From Leucocoprinus leucothites (taxonomy: Eukaryota > Basidiomycota > Agaricomycetes > Agaricales > Agaricaceae): DNA of 64,000 nt. Shown piece after piece: positions 49,608-62,382 of this stretch (its first letter is position 1; every line of letters begins with the position of its first letter). Position numbers and translations under genes: made by a program. The notes beneath the pieces were generated by a model, which was not told the origin of the DNA, ran no database searches, and worked only from the letters and a program-made list of their open reading frames with translations. The stretch lies in NCBI GenBank assembly GCA_013368445.1, contig JAACJO010000005.1, positions 2,728,001 to 2,792,000 of the forward strand, read 5' to 3'.

Positions 49608-51689
49608 GGTAGAGATCTGAGAATAGCAGCGAAGTAGCAGGAAAGGGAATGTGTGTGAGGGTCAAAGGAGTGCTGAAACGCAGTCAAAGGAGCGTATGGT
49701 TCAAGTCAAAGATGGTTTTTATACCAATTTGGCGTAGTTCATAAAAGGGCACCTGACGGGCGCCTCTCTGTAAATTCTTCAGGCGGGCCGGGGCGCGAAC
49801 TAGGGGGCAATGTTGACGGGAGGAACGAGGGAATCGGTGCAAAGATGGTATGCCTCGAGGCTGGAGGGCACAAGAAGCTCCATCATCTGATAATGGTGCA
49901 CATGCAGCATGTCTAGTCGGCTGGCAAAGAACCCAGAATGAGGCACTCACGAACTTATATTTGATTTTATCGCCTTAGGTGCGGGGAGGACTGAGAGAAG
50001 ACGTTCAGATGAGGCGGCGACCTAAGTTTAGGTTCCTTAGTCGAGATTGTGACAGTGACAAATCAAAGTGGTATGAGCAACAGCGTATGAGTATAATGCT
50101 AAAGCATCCATCTCTTTTCGCGAAAGGAGAGACGGTAGTCCTTGACTTGAGCGAGTATGCAATTCCAGAATTCTCAGAATTCCAAGAAGATGGAGGTAAG
50201 TCGGAGACATGAAAAACACTCATGGTGGCAGTAAAACATCAGTAAAACATGTGATGGTCGGTCCGTATGGACTGAGCAGCCACGTTCAAATCGCTGGACC
50301 GCAATCCGTTCAAGCAGCTTTTTACGTGCCTCCACAAGTGGAGAATGCTGGTCAGGCGACACAGAAAGGGTTTCAGTACCCACTGCTAGCTCCGTAAACT
50401 TAACTTGTTCTGTCATTTTCTTCAGGCTCGTGTCCATCAGAGAAATCCAATTTTCCCGTCGTGTCGGGAAACGGTTCACCGAATGGGATCCAACAGCGTA
50501 ATGGCATGACCACTTTGACTCCCAAAACTTATACTTGGTGGACACTGCATCATCTTCTCGCTTGGTACAAGACTGCGTCGGCCCTAAGTTATAGTCAAAT
50601 ATCATCGGAGTACCTGAGTCATTTCGGCCCTAGGATCACTTGGAAGCTCTCAGCCGAAGTTGAAGGTTTCTGGCTCTTGATTGCTGGCACCCTCCGAGTT
50701 GAGGGCTTCCTGGGTGAAGTTCATGATTATTCTTGCCTGGGGCCGATAAGTGACCCAGCGGCCGGATTTAGGACCTGCTCTAGTTAGCTAGACCCATTCC
50801 GTCTTTTTCCTGCCTTATCGCTCCCGATTGACTACTATGCTGTGGTCGATAGGCCCCGTCAAACACTATGAATGCTCGGGTTTGCATCTTTTGCTTGACA
50901 TCCTCTTCGCCTCTGCCTGGCTCTTCGGGCTGTGCGTCAAAGTTTCGAATTCTGTAAGCCGTTTCTTTCCTCGACTCGGTCTATCACGGCAAGAAACAGG
51001 CTGCTAGCGATTGCCTAGAACGGTTAACATACTTCTTTTGGCTGTTTCTTTCTCTGATCCGGCTTTACTCGATCGACTCTCATCTGTATAACCATTATGC
51101 ACGTGGGTTTAAATTATTTTGTTTTGTTTTCGGTATCATCTACTTGTATTCAGACCTTCATTTACGGGAACAAGCACTAGACCGTTCAAATCCTGAAGAA
51201 AGGCATTCCCACAAATCTAATCGTGACAAATAGGACAATGCACTGGGGTCCTCTATCTGACACCGCTCATTCTTCTAGGCTCCAGTCAACTTATCTTCCA
51301 AGAAAACCCCATGTCAAAATGCAATTCCTTTCTTGTCTTAGGCTCTGTCAGCGCTCCGGCCAGCAAGTGGAACGTCAATCATAACTGCCGAGCCGTATGG
51401 GGTTAATTGACGCTATTTGGCGTAAGTTCGTTCTTTTCATAGGATCAACCCTGATGCATACAACTCAATGGGGCGTCCGCACCAATGCAATTCTCCGGCT
51501 CGATTCTGGCACCAGAATATTGTGCATCCGACGCTAATGGAAACGCCGGCTAACGCTTCATAACACTAGTCCCGCTGTTGATTAGACTAAGGCAGGGATG
51601 CATTACATCCGAGCTATAAATCCTGCGGCTCGCCCACCGGTCAAGTTCGATTTAGCAGTCTCCCCTCAAGGCCCAGCCTCTTTTTTCCA
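49608..51689. other. Intergenic region, 2.1 kb, no firm gene
   Basis: Holds the GH88 promoter at its left end. A minus frame at 50174-50605 contains a coding-like stretch (FTELAVGTETLSVSPDQHSP, then LLERIAVQRFERG), and a plus frame runs at 50461-50787, but neither has a recognisable domain or clear partner exons. The decamer GTCAAAGGAG occurs twice, near 49663 and 49683, upstream of GH88. Confidence 0.4.
49716..49723 (-). promoter_or_regulatory. TATA box of the GH88 gene
   Basis: TATAAAAA on the minus strand, about 110 bases before the GH88 ATG at 49607, a usual distance for a fungal core promoter. Confidence 0.5.
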
Positions 51690-53254
51690 ATGTCCTGTGG
51701 CATGGAGGACTTACCAGTCGAGCTTCTTTCAAAAATTGTGACCTTTGTACGCACATCTATCCTTCGAGATTTAGGCGGAGCCTGACAATATTTGTTCTTT
51801 ACCTTCAGGTCACCCCCATAGGCGTCTCTGGGCGGAGAGAAGGGAAGGCTGACCTGTGCAATTTGCGGCTAGTCTCGAGTCATTTTAACGACCTCGTTTC
51901 TCCTGTTCTCTTCAACCGCCTCACCCTCCGCTTCAACGACGCGACATGGGGGCCAAGTCCAGACTGCACTCGCTGTCAGGATATTATCGTTGCATTGGCC
52001 ACAGGAACCAGCCACGCGTTTGAGCATACCAAGATTCTCGATTTCTCCGCTTCGCCATTATTTTCGGATTCTTGTTCAAAGGATCTTGATAGTGGTATCG
52101 CTGAAAGCGTCGTCGAGAGCATATATGCGGCCATTTCATCCCTTCAAAAACTTCAATCCATTTCGTAAGTTGAGCGCTTCCTTTTTTCATCGTAGCCCAA
52201 TATGATGACCCTTCCAAATTTTAGATGGCTTTTTGACTGTGGCAGCGAACCGGAACGTCTCGCCAATGACTTCATCCGTGCTCTTAGCACAATCTCGTCC
52301 CTTCACACCGCCGAACGGCTTGTTTTTCCGGAAGGACTTAAGCCCTCTATCAGTCTAAAGCCTATTTCCAACCTAACTTCTCTCCGAGTTAGCTGGAATG
52401 GAAGAACAGACCATCTCATCAATGAGATATCGTCATTGCTTGGCAGATGCCCGGAACTAGATGATCTTCGTGTCGACGCTCCGTATCTCTTTGGAGACGG
52501 CACCGTTGTTAGCGAGCTCTTCAACGACATTGATCAGCTGGATTCGGCACTCCCACTTAGGCGGTTTGAGCTGAATGGCGTGGGCTTGACTTCAGACGAT
52601 TTTATGAAACGCCTCCGACACTTCAGGAAGATCGACTTCATCGGCGTATCAAGAAATCCTACCCCCCTTGCCGACTCCGTCCTCGGAGAAATTTGTAGTT
52701 TCCTAAAGGGACAAGACATATTTCTGAAGGGCGTTTCCACGGACTTACCAGAGGACCCTCTACTTCTGGATTACATCACTTCATATTCAGGGTTGCGAGA
52801 ACTTCTCTTCGACCCTAGGCCACAATCACCGGACTGTCACCCCGAGCTAATGAGAAGGTTTTACACAGAAGTATTATCACCACACCACCGAACTCTCGAG
52901 CACCTCAAGTTTACATGCTGGCCTCTACCTGCACCTAACCAAGATGGCGAACCTTCACTTGATCCACTCGCGGAGGTTTCCAAGTGCCGAAGTCTACAGG
53001 TACTTGATGTTCGATATTCTGGTGATGGACTTCGCAAAGACCCCGGGAACTTCGTACGTTCCGACTCCCCTGATGTTTTCACTTGGCTTGTCTGATATTG
53101 ATTTTATTTGTAGGGGGAATGGTTAGAAGTTTGTGCGCAGTTGCAGGATCTCACTCAGTTCAATGTCTACTCCTATCTGGAGCCAAGTATCCTCACTACC
53201 CTTGAACAATTTCGAGAGAAGAATGGGAAACAGTTCTTAGTTTGGGGTTGGTGA
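51690..53254 (+). CDS. F-box-like protein, tandem copy A
   Basis: Four exons: 51690-51746, 51809-52164, 52225-53053, 53114-53254; 460 residues. The N-terminus MEDLPVELLSKIVTF followed by LCNLRLVSSHFNDLVSPVLF matches a fungal F-box, the domain that binds Skp1 in SCF ubiquitin ligases. The remainder has irregular leucine-rich repeats, for example ISNLTSLRVSWNGR, LRRFELNGVGLTSDDF, KIDFIGVSRNP and LRELLFDP, expected to bind a substrate. A downstream paralogue (53835-55487) shares the intron positions and the C-terminal EKNGKQFLV-type ending. The start may instead be the second Met, at 51702. Target unknown. Confidence 0.8.
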
Positions 53255-53834
53255 TGTAGCTTGTCTTTGAATTACATAGCGTTGTCTGTGAGAAAGTATG
53301 CTATGCATAGATGATTCCCGTTCCTCTGGTTGGCCCAAATGAAAGTCTTGAGTTGCCTTCAAGCTTTACTTGTTTTTACCGGGAGAGGTTGGGCAAACCA
53401 TGGATGTGTGCTGCGAGTTTTGCTATCTTACCCCCAGGCAGTCAAATGGGATTACAGACTCTCATCACAAGTGACCGCAACAATAATGGTTGAGCGCTTG
53501 TCGCTCCCTAGCTGGATCTCAACAATGTTCACAGCTCTTGTTCTTGCACTCCTTGGAAAGAAGACGATGTGAGTGCCGCACTTATGTTGACCAGTGAGGG
53601 AGTGGGTCAGCAAATTAGATTATGAGTATTTTGCTAAATATGTCATGGGATTGGTGTGTATACCCCAGGGATAATGTGCCAGAAGAGGATAATTGTTTCG
53701 AGTATCCATTGTAGACCAAGTCTTTAATGAATTTGAATGATGTCATTGGTTGGCCTAGAAAGGTAGGTAATAAACATACATCTCTAACGGATTTGTCATT
53801 GATCAACTTCCTTTCAACTTCCTGCACTAACTCA
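53255..53834. other. Spacer between tandem F-box-like genes
   Basis: 580 bases between copy A and copy B, holding the copy A 3' region and the copy B promoter. Short frames only; nothing else seen. Confidence 0.45.
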
Positions 53835-55487
53835 ATGTCTGTTCTCGATGAATTTCCTGGAGAGCTTTTGCTGAGAGTATTCGCATGTGTATGTCCCCAC
53901 ATTGATACCTGTTATACAGTATCCATTTTCTGGGGAGTTTTCTCTGGAATGACCACATGAATTGACCTGCTTCATAGTTCACGCCGGTGAGCTTGGGAGA
54001 AGGGAGCGACATAGAAGAACTACGCAATCTACGACTAGTCTCACGGAGGTTTCATGAAATCGCTTCCTCGGTATTATTTCATCGACTGGTGCTTGACTTT
54101 AGGGATCCTGCTCCCGATAGTTCGAAGCTCGGTCCCGATTGTCTTCGGTGCATCGAGAGAGTCGTGGCCATGGCAGCTGGGACGACCCGGGTCTTCCGTA
54201 ATACTAAAGAGTTGAGACTTTCTACATATGGTCCGTTCAGCTCTGTTAGGGACGAAAGCCAGGATAATAGGGTCCATCCTGAAGTCGGACAGAGCAGGCA
54301 GCTTTTTGTAGACAGCATCTGCAATGCGATTTCGTCCCTTCAAATGCTCCGAGCTTTCAGGTCAGTTTTCGTCGCCTCTGGTGGGGATTGTCAGGAGCAG
54401 ACATCCATAATCCGTTTTATAGATGGGTTCATGATCCTATCTGTGAAGATCCGCAACTTGCACCTGAGGTCATTCGAGGACTCAGCACGATAGCTACACT
54501 GCAGAAATTAGAGCTGTCCCTCCTTTCTGGCAAGCTTGCTTCGACTTTCAGCCTTCGTCCGATATCCAACCTCACTGTTTTGCACATCGAATACGCTGAC
54601 ATGGCATCACCAACCTTCATTTCAGAGATGGGCCCACTCCTTGCGAGGTGTCCTTTTCTCGCAACAGCCTCCTTCCAGGGACCCTTAACCTTTGAGGCAG
54701 ACAGTGTTTCTCTCAGAGATATCTTCACCGAAGCTAATCGGCTGAAAGTTGTTTTGCCTCTAAAGAGTCTCGAGTTGAGAGGGGTAGTTGTTACAGCCGA
54801 CGACGTCCACGCCGTACTCCAACAACTGCGAGAAATTGAATTCCTAGGAATCTCGAGAAATCCAAGCAGTCATGCCACGACAGTATTTGGAGAGATATGT
54901 GGGATACTCAAGCAACAAGGAACGCTCCTGAAGAGTATATCGACGGACGTTGTCCACGACGATGCACTCCTGGATTTTCTGACACTGAATTCTGGGTTGC
55001 AAGAACTGATCCTGCGACCGGAGCACTCTTTGGACAACTCTTCGGAGCTCCTCAAACGGATTTATACGAATGTTTTACCGTCCCAGAGAGAAACACTTCG
55101 TGTCCTTAAACTCGGGTTGTACACCGCCCCCAAAGTTTGGGTGGCATTGCCGAAGGCAGAGTGGAGAGATGAAATCATAAGATGTCGGAAGTTGCGATGG
55201 ATTCAGTCGCACTTCGAATACACTGAACAATTAGCGGCCACCTTTGTGCGTCTTCTCTCTCTCTCGTCATGGACGAAGCTCATAGTAAAGCGGACCGTCC
55301 GGCTCAGGCTGAATGGCTTGAAATCGGATCCCGGCTACCAGAGCTCGAGCATCTCCAGCTGTTTCCCTCTATCCACTCTGCGAGGACGTGGCCGCCCTGG
55401 AAGATGCGAATGCTGGCCTCTACGTCCACCCCTATTTCACAGTTTAGGGAAAAGAATGGGAGAAGTTTTCTAGTGAATGGGGCTTGA
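53835..55487 (+). CDS. F-box-like protein, tandem copy B
   Basis: Four exons: 53835-53888, 53978-54360, 54423-55245, 55308-55487; 479 residues. It begins MSVLDEFPGELLLRVFA, an F-box start, then LRNLRLVSRRFHEIASSVLF. Leucine-rich segments follow: LRPISNLTVLHIEYADMAS, LKSLELRGVVVTADDVHAVL, EIEFLGISRNPSSH and LLDFLTLNSGLQELIL. Compared with copy A, the blocks RCP...L, FGEIC..LK and SRNP recur at matching places and the three introns fall at equivalent phases, so one gene arose from the other by tandem duplication. The last exon is more divergent, containing a TWPPWKMRMLAS segment absent from copy A. Function beyond likely SCF adaptor is not claimed. Confidence 0.8.
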
Positions 55488-55773
55488 AGCTTGAAGCTTG
55501 AGGTCTAACAAGAAGTGGCATTGTATTACCTCTGTTTCTAGAATAGCATTGCTGGTTAAATAATTTAAATATATGTGTACTTATCCGTCGTTGCTAGAAA
55601 TGTCGGGGGATTTTTTTGAGGCAGTGGACAGGGGCTATGATGGAAGGGTGACTCAAGAAAATCAGGTTTGTCCAAGTTTGGTTACTGCGTACGCGCAGCC
55701 TGCGGCCTCGTGCTATTCCACTCAGTATCTCTTCTTGCTCTCTCATCTCCCCATCCTCTCCTCTTACATAGAC

Positions 55774-58434
55774 ATGGCAACAGGTCCATCAGGTCTTGGA
55801 ACAGAAATAGTATCCGTTATCAACAGGCTACAGGATGTATTCGCCACTGTTGGCCAGTCGGGCTCATCGATAGACTTGCCGCAAATCTGTGTGCTTGGCA
55901 GCCAGAGCAGTGGAAAGAGTAGTGTGCTTGAGGTAAGAGTTGAGGCACTCGTCAATTGGTATTTGACTGAGCCTTTCTCTTGCAGAACATTGTCGGTCGC
56001 GATTTCCTTCCGCGTGGCACTGGCATCGTAACACGGCGGCCACTGGTATGCACACCTTACTCTTGGTACTTGGACACCATGCTAACCTCCTCGAAAGGTG
56101 TTGCAACTCATTAACCGCCCTGCTGGTACTCCCGGTGGTCGTATGTACTCTTTCTAGTTCTCTTTGTATTGTGGTTTGAACACGCCGCTCAGCTCAGATA
56201 AATGGGACCGACAAGGGCAATGATAAACATGCCAACCCCGACGAATGGGGCGAGTTTCTCCATCTTCCCGGGGAGAAGTTTTTCGACTTCAACAAGATAC
56301 GAGAAGAAATCGTTAAGGACACAGAGGCGAAGACAGGGAAGAATGCAGGCATTTCCCCCCAGCCCATCAATCTGCGCGTCTTTTCACCCAATGTCTTGAC
56401 CCTCACTCTTGTCGATCTCCCCGGCTTAACGAAAGTCCCAGTCGGTGACCAGCCTCGAGATATCGAAAAGCAGATTCGCGATATGCTGGTCAAATACATC
56501 TCCAAGCCGGCGTGTATCATCCTCGCTGTCACTGCCGCTAACACCGATTTGGCCAACTCTGATGGGTTGAAATTGGCGCGTGAGGTGGATCCTGAGGGAA
56601 CGAGGACTATTGGTGTTCTGACAAAAGTTGATCTGATGTAAGGTTTACGGTTTCTATCTCAGTATGCATGGGCTTAACGAGTACGCAGGGACAAAGGAAC
56701 AGATGTTGTTGATATTCTAGCTGGGCGCATTATTCCCCTTCGTCTCGGATATGTTCCTGTTGTCAATCGTGGTCAGCGCGATATCGAAACAAATAAGCCC
56801 ATCTCTCAAGCCCTAGAATTCGAGCGCGATTTCTTCGAGAATCACGCATCATACAAGAGCAAAGCTCAGTTTTGCGGAACGCCATTCCTAGCACGTAAAC
56901 TGAACATGGTTGGTTGTGATTATCCTGAGTCAGAGATACTTGGCTGATCTCTATCCAGATTCTCATGCACCACATCCGAGCCACTATTCCGGATATCAAA
57001 GCGCGTATATCGCAACAGTTGGCTAAATACAATGCGGAGCTTCAAAGTCTCGGCGGCCCTCAGGGAGATTCTTCAAGCAATGTCGTGCTTTCTGTTATCA
57101 CAGATTTCACCTCCGAGTTTCGAACGACGATCGACGGTAACACGAATGATCTTTCGTTGAACGAATTATCAGGCGGTGCTCGTATTAGCTTTGTATTCCA
57201 TGAACTTTTCAACAATGGCATCAAGAACATTGACCCCTTTGACCAAGTGAAGGATGGCGATATTCGGACCATGTTGTATAACTCCTCGGTGAGTATGGTA
57301 GATTTGATTTGACCTCGTTTAAGCTGAGCCACTGTCAGGGTTCTACACCGGCATTATTTGTCGGTACAGCCGCTTTTGAGGTTATCGTAAAGCAGCAGAT
57401 CAAACGATTGGAAGAGCCGAGCCTAAAGTGTTGCCAGCTCGTGTACGATGAGTTGATTCGTATCTTGGGCCAGCTGTTGGCCAAGGTTGTGAGTAGATGA
57501 ACTTAACGAGAAATTGAGCCACGTCTAATCTTATCAATAGCAAGCCTTCCGACGTTACCCAGCTTTGCGAGAACGATTCAATAGTGTTGTGGTTAACTTC
57601 TTCAAAAAGTCGATGTCGCCGACTACCAAGCTAGTGTCAGACCTCGTCGCGTAAGTGTCTAAGCCTCTTGCTCGCTGTTAGTAGCTCATCAGCCTAGTAT
57701 GCAAGCATGCTACATCAATACCACGCACCCCGACTTCATTTCCGGTCATAAGGTAATTCCATACTTCCACGGAGAAAGAATAAGGCTTACCCCAAAATAG
57801 GCTACTGCGATTGTCACGGACCGCCTCAATGCGAGCAAGCCGCAGCCAAACCCTAACGATCCAAAGGCTCAGCGCCTTGCAGTCAACAATAACAAAGACC
57901 TTGAAGTTGATCCTAAGAAGGAGGAGCAAAGCTTCTTTGGTTCATTCTTCTCTGCTGCAAAGAAGAATGATAAGCAGGCAAAGAAGAACGTGATGGATAC
58001 TCCCCCGCCAGTTATTAGACCACAAACAGCATTGAGTGAACGAGAAATTATGGAGACTGAGGTTATCAGTAAGTCATAGATCACGGCGTCGTCACTGGAT
58101 TGAATTTCTTATCGGGTATGTCTGTAGAGCTGTTGATTCATTCCTACTTCAACATCGTGAAGCGCGAAATGATTGACATGGTACCGAAGGCTATTTCACT
58201 CAACCTCGTCAATGAATCGAAGGACAATCTGCAGCGTGAGCTACTCCAGGAGTTGTACAAACCTGATGTTCTGGATGAGTTGTTGAAGGAGAGCGAGTAT
58301 GTCGTGAGCCGCAGGAAGGAGGTCATCAGCATGGTACAGGCACTCAACAAGGCCGAAGAGTATGTCATCAATTGTACCTCAGTCTTTATATGTCGACTAA
58401 TATGACTGCGCATAGGATTGTCGCTGGTGTATAA
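55774..58434 (+). CDS. VPS1: Vps1-type dynamin-like GTPase
   Basis: Large GTPase acting in vacuolar protein sorting, endosomal and peroxisomal membrane fission. Twelve exons: 55774-55932, 55986-56045, 56098-56140, 56193-56637, 56689-56908, 56959-57288, 57339-57488, 57541-57650, 57698-57752, 57801-58068, 58128-58359, 58416-58434; 696 residues, normal for Vps1. GTPase motifs: P-loop GSQSSGKSS at residues 42-50, GTGIVTRRP (switch I), [15 protein letters not shown] (DxxG) and LTKVDLMDKGTD (TKxD). The stalk and GED follow, including FHELFNNGI, a Lys-rich insert ([19 protein letters not shown]) where dynamins would have a PH domain, and the GED with [19 protein letters not shown]. No Pro-rich tail. 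The last exon is only 19 nt (IVAGV). Confidence 0.95.
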
Positions 58435-59842
58435 ACACATTTAGATGGATGTGGTCTGGCACCCGGAATCTAATCGTCGTTCATACCAAGTGTGGTGTGA
58501 TGATTCCTGGGTCTCGGCCTGCTGAGATTTTCTTCTACGTCGTTTATAATCTTCTAGTGCCATTAATACCCACTTGTTACGTATATTCACACTGCATTAC
58601 TTTTTTTGGTTTTTGGGTTTCTGTTCGTCTCTTCCATTGAAATGCGAACGCGGGCGCCCGTAAGCATCTCGCTTAATCATGGTGTGGGGGTATTTCCCCA
58701 TGAAACGTAGCATGAATTATTACAAGCGATAGAGAAGAGAACCTTTGGCTATGGCTAAGAGCCTTATTGGCTCTTGAAGTGATCTGAAATTGTACGAGGA
58801 TAGAGCTGTTCCTTATCTATAAATGATGCCACTTAAGCCTCAGGGCGCTTATGTTGCACAAGTGATTAAGCTCTCAAGGTAAGTAACGTAAAAGATGTTG
58901 ACTGATTCGGCGGCAAGATAACATAGAAGCGCCTGCGCAGCCCTTGTCTTGATATAGATATATATATATGATACGTGCCGAAATCAAGTGTAGTCTAAAT
59001 CAGTTCATGAGACGACAGATCATTCGTTGGGCGTTTCTTGACATTGAAAAAACGTTTGTTATGACTTCTGTATAAGGAAAATCAGCGATATCACTGGTGG
59101 CTGGAGAATTTCATCTGATACGATCATCCTGGCAGTGCGGCGATTAGATATGGCAGTGTTGCAAATCTTTCATCAGCTGGATGTCGTAACAGGAGCTGTG
59201 TTTGAAGTTAATCGTTAACCTCAGGGAGCAGGTGTTTTGAAGTTTCTCTGAAGTTTTCTCGAGTGAAATTTGACGACTTGTGGCTGAGCGACGCCTGTGA
59301 GAATAGAAATGCCAGTTATGGCAGGGCTTCGGGCATGATGTAACCCCGTATGACTGTTGCGCCTAACTGTCAGGGGGAAGCCGGTATGCTCCGAGCCGAA
59401 GTATATTATTAATAACAACTGTTCTATGGAGGGCAACGTGGATACCTGGTGTATTGTGAATGGAAGTCTGATTGTTCTGAGTGGGGTTTGGATGAACAGA
59501 TGGGAAGATGAGAGTGGAATGTAGGATTTTGATGTGGATGGATGGGGAGGGGGGGATGGAGGAAAGCGCTTTAGGGCAGGCTGTACGGTTGTCAGGATTG
59601 TGATAGTGTCGTCAGGGAGCGTCAGGCGACGTGGCAATCCCTGGTTCCCCCCTTGTGCGCTTCACCTACAGTGAGTGTATAAAGCCTCAAAAGAACCCAG
59701 ATTTGACTGGGGAGAGGTCTAGCATCGACACAGGGTAGAGGGCGGCAGTAAAACAGGGAGCGCTAGCTGCGAGGGAGGGTGGACAAGCAGGGCCCATGCT
59801 TAGGAGGGGGACAAAAGCAAGTGGCGTTACGTAAGACGAACC

Positions 59843-59849
59843 TGACTCA
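59843..59849. promoter_or_regulatory. TGACTCA element upstream of TBP
   Basis: A perfect palindromic-type TGACTCA, the recognition site of Gcn4/CPC1/AP-1-class bZIP factors, lies 33 bases upstream of the TBP gene TATA box and 114 bases before the ATG. Occupancy is inference. Confidence 0.45.
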
Positions 59850-59875
59850 AACGTCGGAGTTTGAAATCGATAGGG

Positions 59876-59883
59876 TATATAAG
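59876..59883 (+). promoter_or_regulatory. TATA box of the TBP gene
   Basis: TATATAAG, 81 bases upstream of the TBP start codon, is a near-ideal TATA element at a sensible distance. Confidence 0.6.
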
Positions 59884-59956
59884 GACGCTGTTTCGCGGTT
59901 CAAATCATTCTTTCCCCCCGACCTCTACTTTCCCACGCTTAGCAAAAAATTCACGA

Positions 59957-61134
59957 ATGTCTTTCGCGTTGCCCGCCCGCCAGGTTACCTTCTCCCGCCC
60001 CAATGCATCGCAACAGCAGCCATACCAGCCTCCCCAACAACCTCAGTATCAGCCTCCACAGCCGCATGGGCTTGCTCTTCCTTCGGGCAATCCGTACAGC
60101 ACGCCTCAGCAGTCGAGCTCTGGCATAGCACTGCCTGGACCGTCGCCCCTCTCCAATTCCTATGTCCCACCGCAGCAACCACAGCAGGCTCAGGCTTCTG
60201 TTACTAAGCCTTCTCCAACCCAGCCGGCCCCTGTTGCCGTCACCACCACCATCCCAGGCCCCTCGACGTCGTCGGCACCGACACCCACGCCTTCGACTCC
60301 GGTTCCTTTGACGCTCGAACAGCAACATATTACGGCTGTTGAAGGCATTGTGCCTACTCTTCAGAACATCGTAGCCACCGTCAACCTTGACTGTCGACTT
60401 GACCTCAAGACCATTGCTCTGCACGCCAGGAACGCCGAATATAACCCTAAGGTTGGTACATGACGTTTCACTTTCCTCTCGATGGCAAAATCGAACTGCT
60501 CGGTTTTTGCATGATTTAGCGTTTCGCTGCCGTCATTATGCGCATTCGTGATCCGAAGACTACCGCCCTCATCTTCGCATCCGGCAAGATGGTGGTTACG
60601 GGCGCGAAGTCGGAGGACGATTCGCGTCTGGCGTCACGTAAATACGCGCGTATCGTGCAGAAATTGGGCTTCGATGCCAAATTCTCTGAGTTCAAGATTC
60701 AGAACATAGTGGGCTCCTGTGATGTGAAGTTCCCTATCCGACTTGAGGGTCTTGCATACAGCCACGGTCAGTTCAGCAGCTATGAGCCTGAGGTAAGTTA
60801 ACATTATCCGCTGTTATGAATGTTATTAATTCTGTTTTCAAGCTCTTCCCCGGGTTGATCTATCGTATGATTAAACCGAAGGTTGTGCTGCTCATCTTCG
60901 TCTCGGGAAAGATCGTCCTGACTGGCGCCAAGGTAAGATGAACTAATTTTCTTCTGCTGTTCGAGTGCTCTACACTCTCATTCATTTCGCGGCTACAGCC
61001 CGCGTAACTTGAATTTCCTGAATGCTGTTCATCATCACCTGCTGACACCGTTTCGTGGCCACCAGGTCCGAGAGGAAATCTATACGGCTTTCAACACCAT
61101 CTACACGGTGTTGTGTGAGTTCCGCAAACCCTAG
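59957..61134 (+). CDS. TBP1: TATA-binding protein (TBP)
   Basis: General transcription factor that binds the TATA element within TFIID and related complexes. Four exons: 59957-60451, 60520-60792, 60843-60932, 61066-61134; 308 residues. Residues 1-~125 are a Gln/Pro/Ser-rich tail. The saddle core has the two expected repeats: first [60 protein letters not shown] and ARIVQKLGF; second [60 protein letters not shown] and a C-terminal helix ending FRKP. In place of the usual Leu-Glu-Gly-Leu...HxxF it keeps [20 protein letters not shown]. Core length and residues look complete. A TATA box precedes its own gene. Confidence 0.96.
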
Positions 61135-62382
61135 GCGGGCTCACTGGCTTGTTTCATCCTTCTTGGTCGCGCCCCTTGCTTGACTCCTTTCTCGACACGG
61201 CCCACTTTGTTTTCTTTTTGGGTTTCTAGGTGCCATATTGTTTCGAGATCTGGGATAGAGGTGAAAAAAGGTTGCAACACGTCCTGGTCATCGCGTGATT
61301 GTAGTGCACGTCGCGTTGTTGACTTGTCGGCTTAGTTCCCATTAGCTGTGTTCTCGGTTTCGTTTTCCCATTCTCTCTTAATCCTTCACACATTCAGACA
61401 TTCACATGCATACAATATATACATATAACATCACCTATCACAATGTACAAATATAGTCGTCTTTGCAATCACCCGTAGTGTGTGAGCTCGAGTCGTCGAA
61501 GTTCGTAATCAACTACTTAACAACTGTCGGTATTGCTCAAGGGGACGCCACTAGAAACAGTATTGACTTAAGTCCTCAGGGCGGTTTTCGAGTCCTTAGC
61601 CACAGAGATTCAAGGTCCAGTGCGAAGCGCGTACTCATTACAAAGAATAGTGACTAAGACGTAGGCATGATTTCGTACGTAGAAAACCCATGACGAGTTG
61701 GCCGTACGTACTAGTATAACCGTACGGACAACAGGCCGCTATGGAGCAACTCATTATGATCTCTTCCATTTCATGCCCACTCAGCTCACCTCTAAGTCTT
61801 ACTACAACCTCCTTCCTAACCAAAGACCTGCTCCAACCACGGCAGGTGGCTCGACGAAGTTGCTTGTCGTGCATCAGTCATCATACAAGAAAGAATTTGC
61901 CTCGGAGTGGAGTGTCACTTATTGCTATTGGAACCCCCGCGCAGTGCACGAGTAGTTTCAATACACACTGCCCAAGGAAGTAATGCAGACCTTTATCGCT
62001 ACAAAGCTTGGAAGTAGAGAATAAATTATCAGAGACCGCAACGTCAAACGTCATTGACTGAATGTTTGAAGGAGAGCGAAGTCGATTGAGCAGGTGGGAC
62101 GACGCGCCTATACACGCGCTTCGTGTTGCCAAATTGGGCCAGGTCCCACTGGGTCTTGATTGTTAAAATGATTTTCACCTTTCTTGGTATGGACCTCGGA
62201 CACTATCCATCAAGGAAACTCACTGCCCCTTGGTATTTCATTCTAGACCACAATGGCCGCTACAGCGAGACAAACTTGTGATTAACTTTGCTTCAGACTT
62301 TGATTCTCCCGATAGCTGGCTATCTTCTCACCTCGTTATTTCCTAGTCTTTAATTGCCAACGGCCTCCGGGACACCAGCAAG
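61135..62382. other. Intergenic region, 1.2 kb
   Basis: Between the TBP stop and the GH5 start, both plus. Contains an AT-rich stretch near 61410-61440 and the GH5 promoter at the right; no TATA box recognised with confidence. Short frames on both strands lack motifs. Confidence 0.45.

Larger units (their letters stand above)
58435..59956. other. Intergenic region, 1.5 kb
   Basis: Between the Vps1 stop and the TBP start, both plus. It includes an alternating (TA) stretch near 58955 and G-rich runs near 59545. A minus frame at 59221-59637 is Pro/Ser-rich without motifs and was not accepted. The TBP promoter elements lie at the right end. Confidence 0.45.

Noticed and set aside
59221..59637. 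138-codon minus frame between VPS1 and TBP
   Set aside because: Pro/Ser-rich with no motifs; likely due to the G-rich strand composition.
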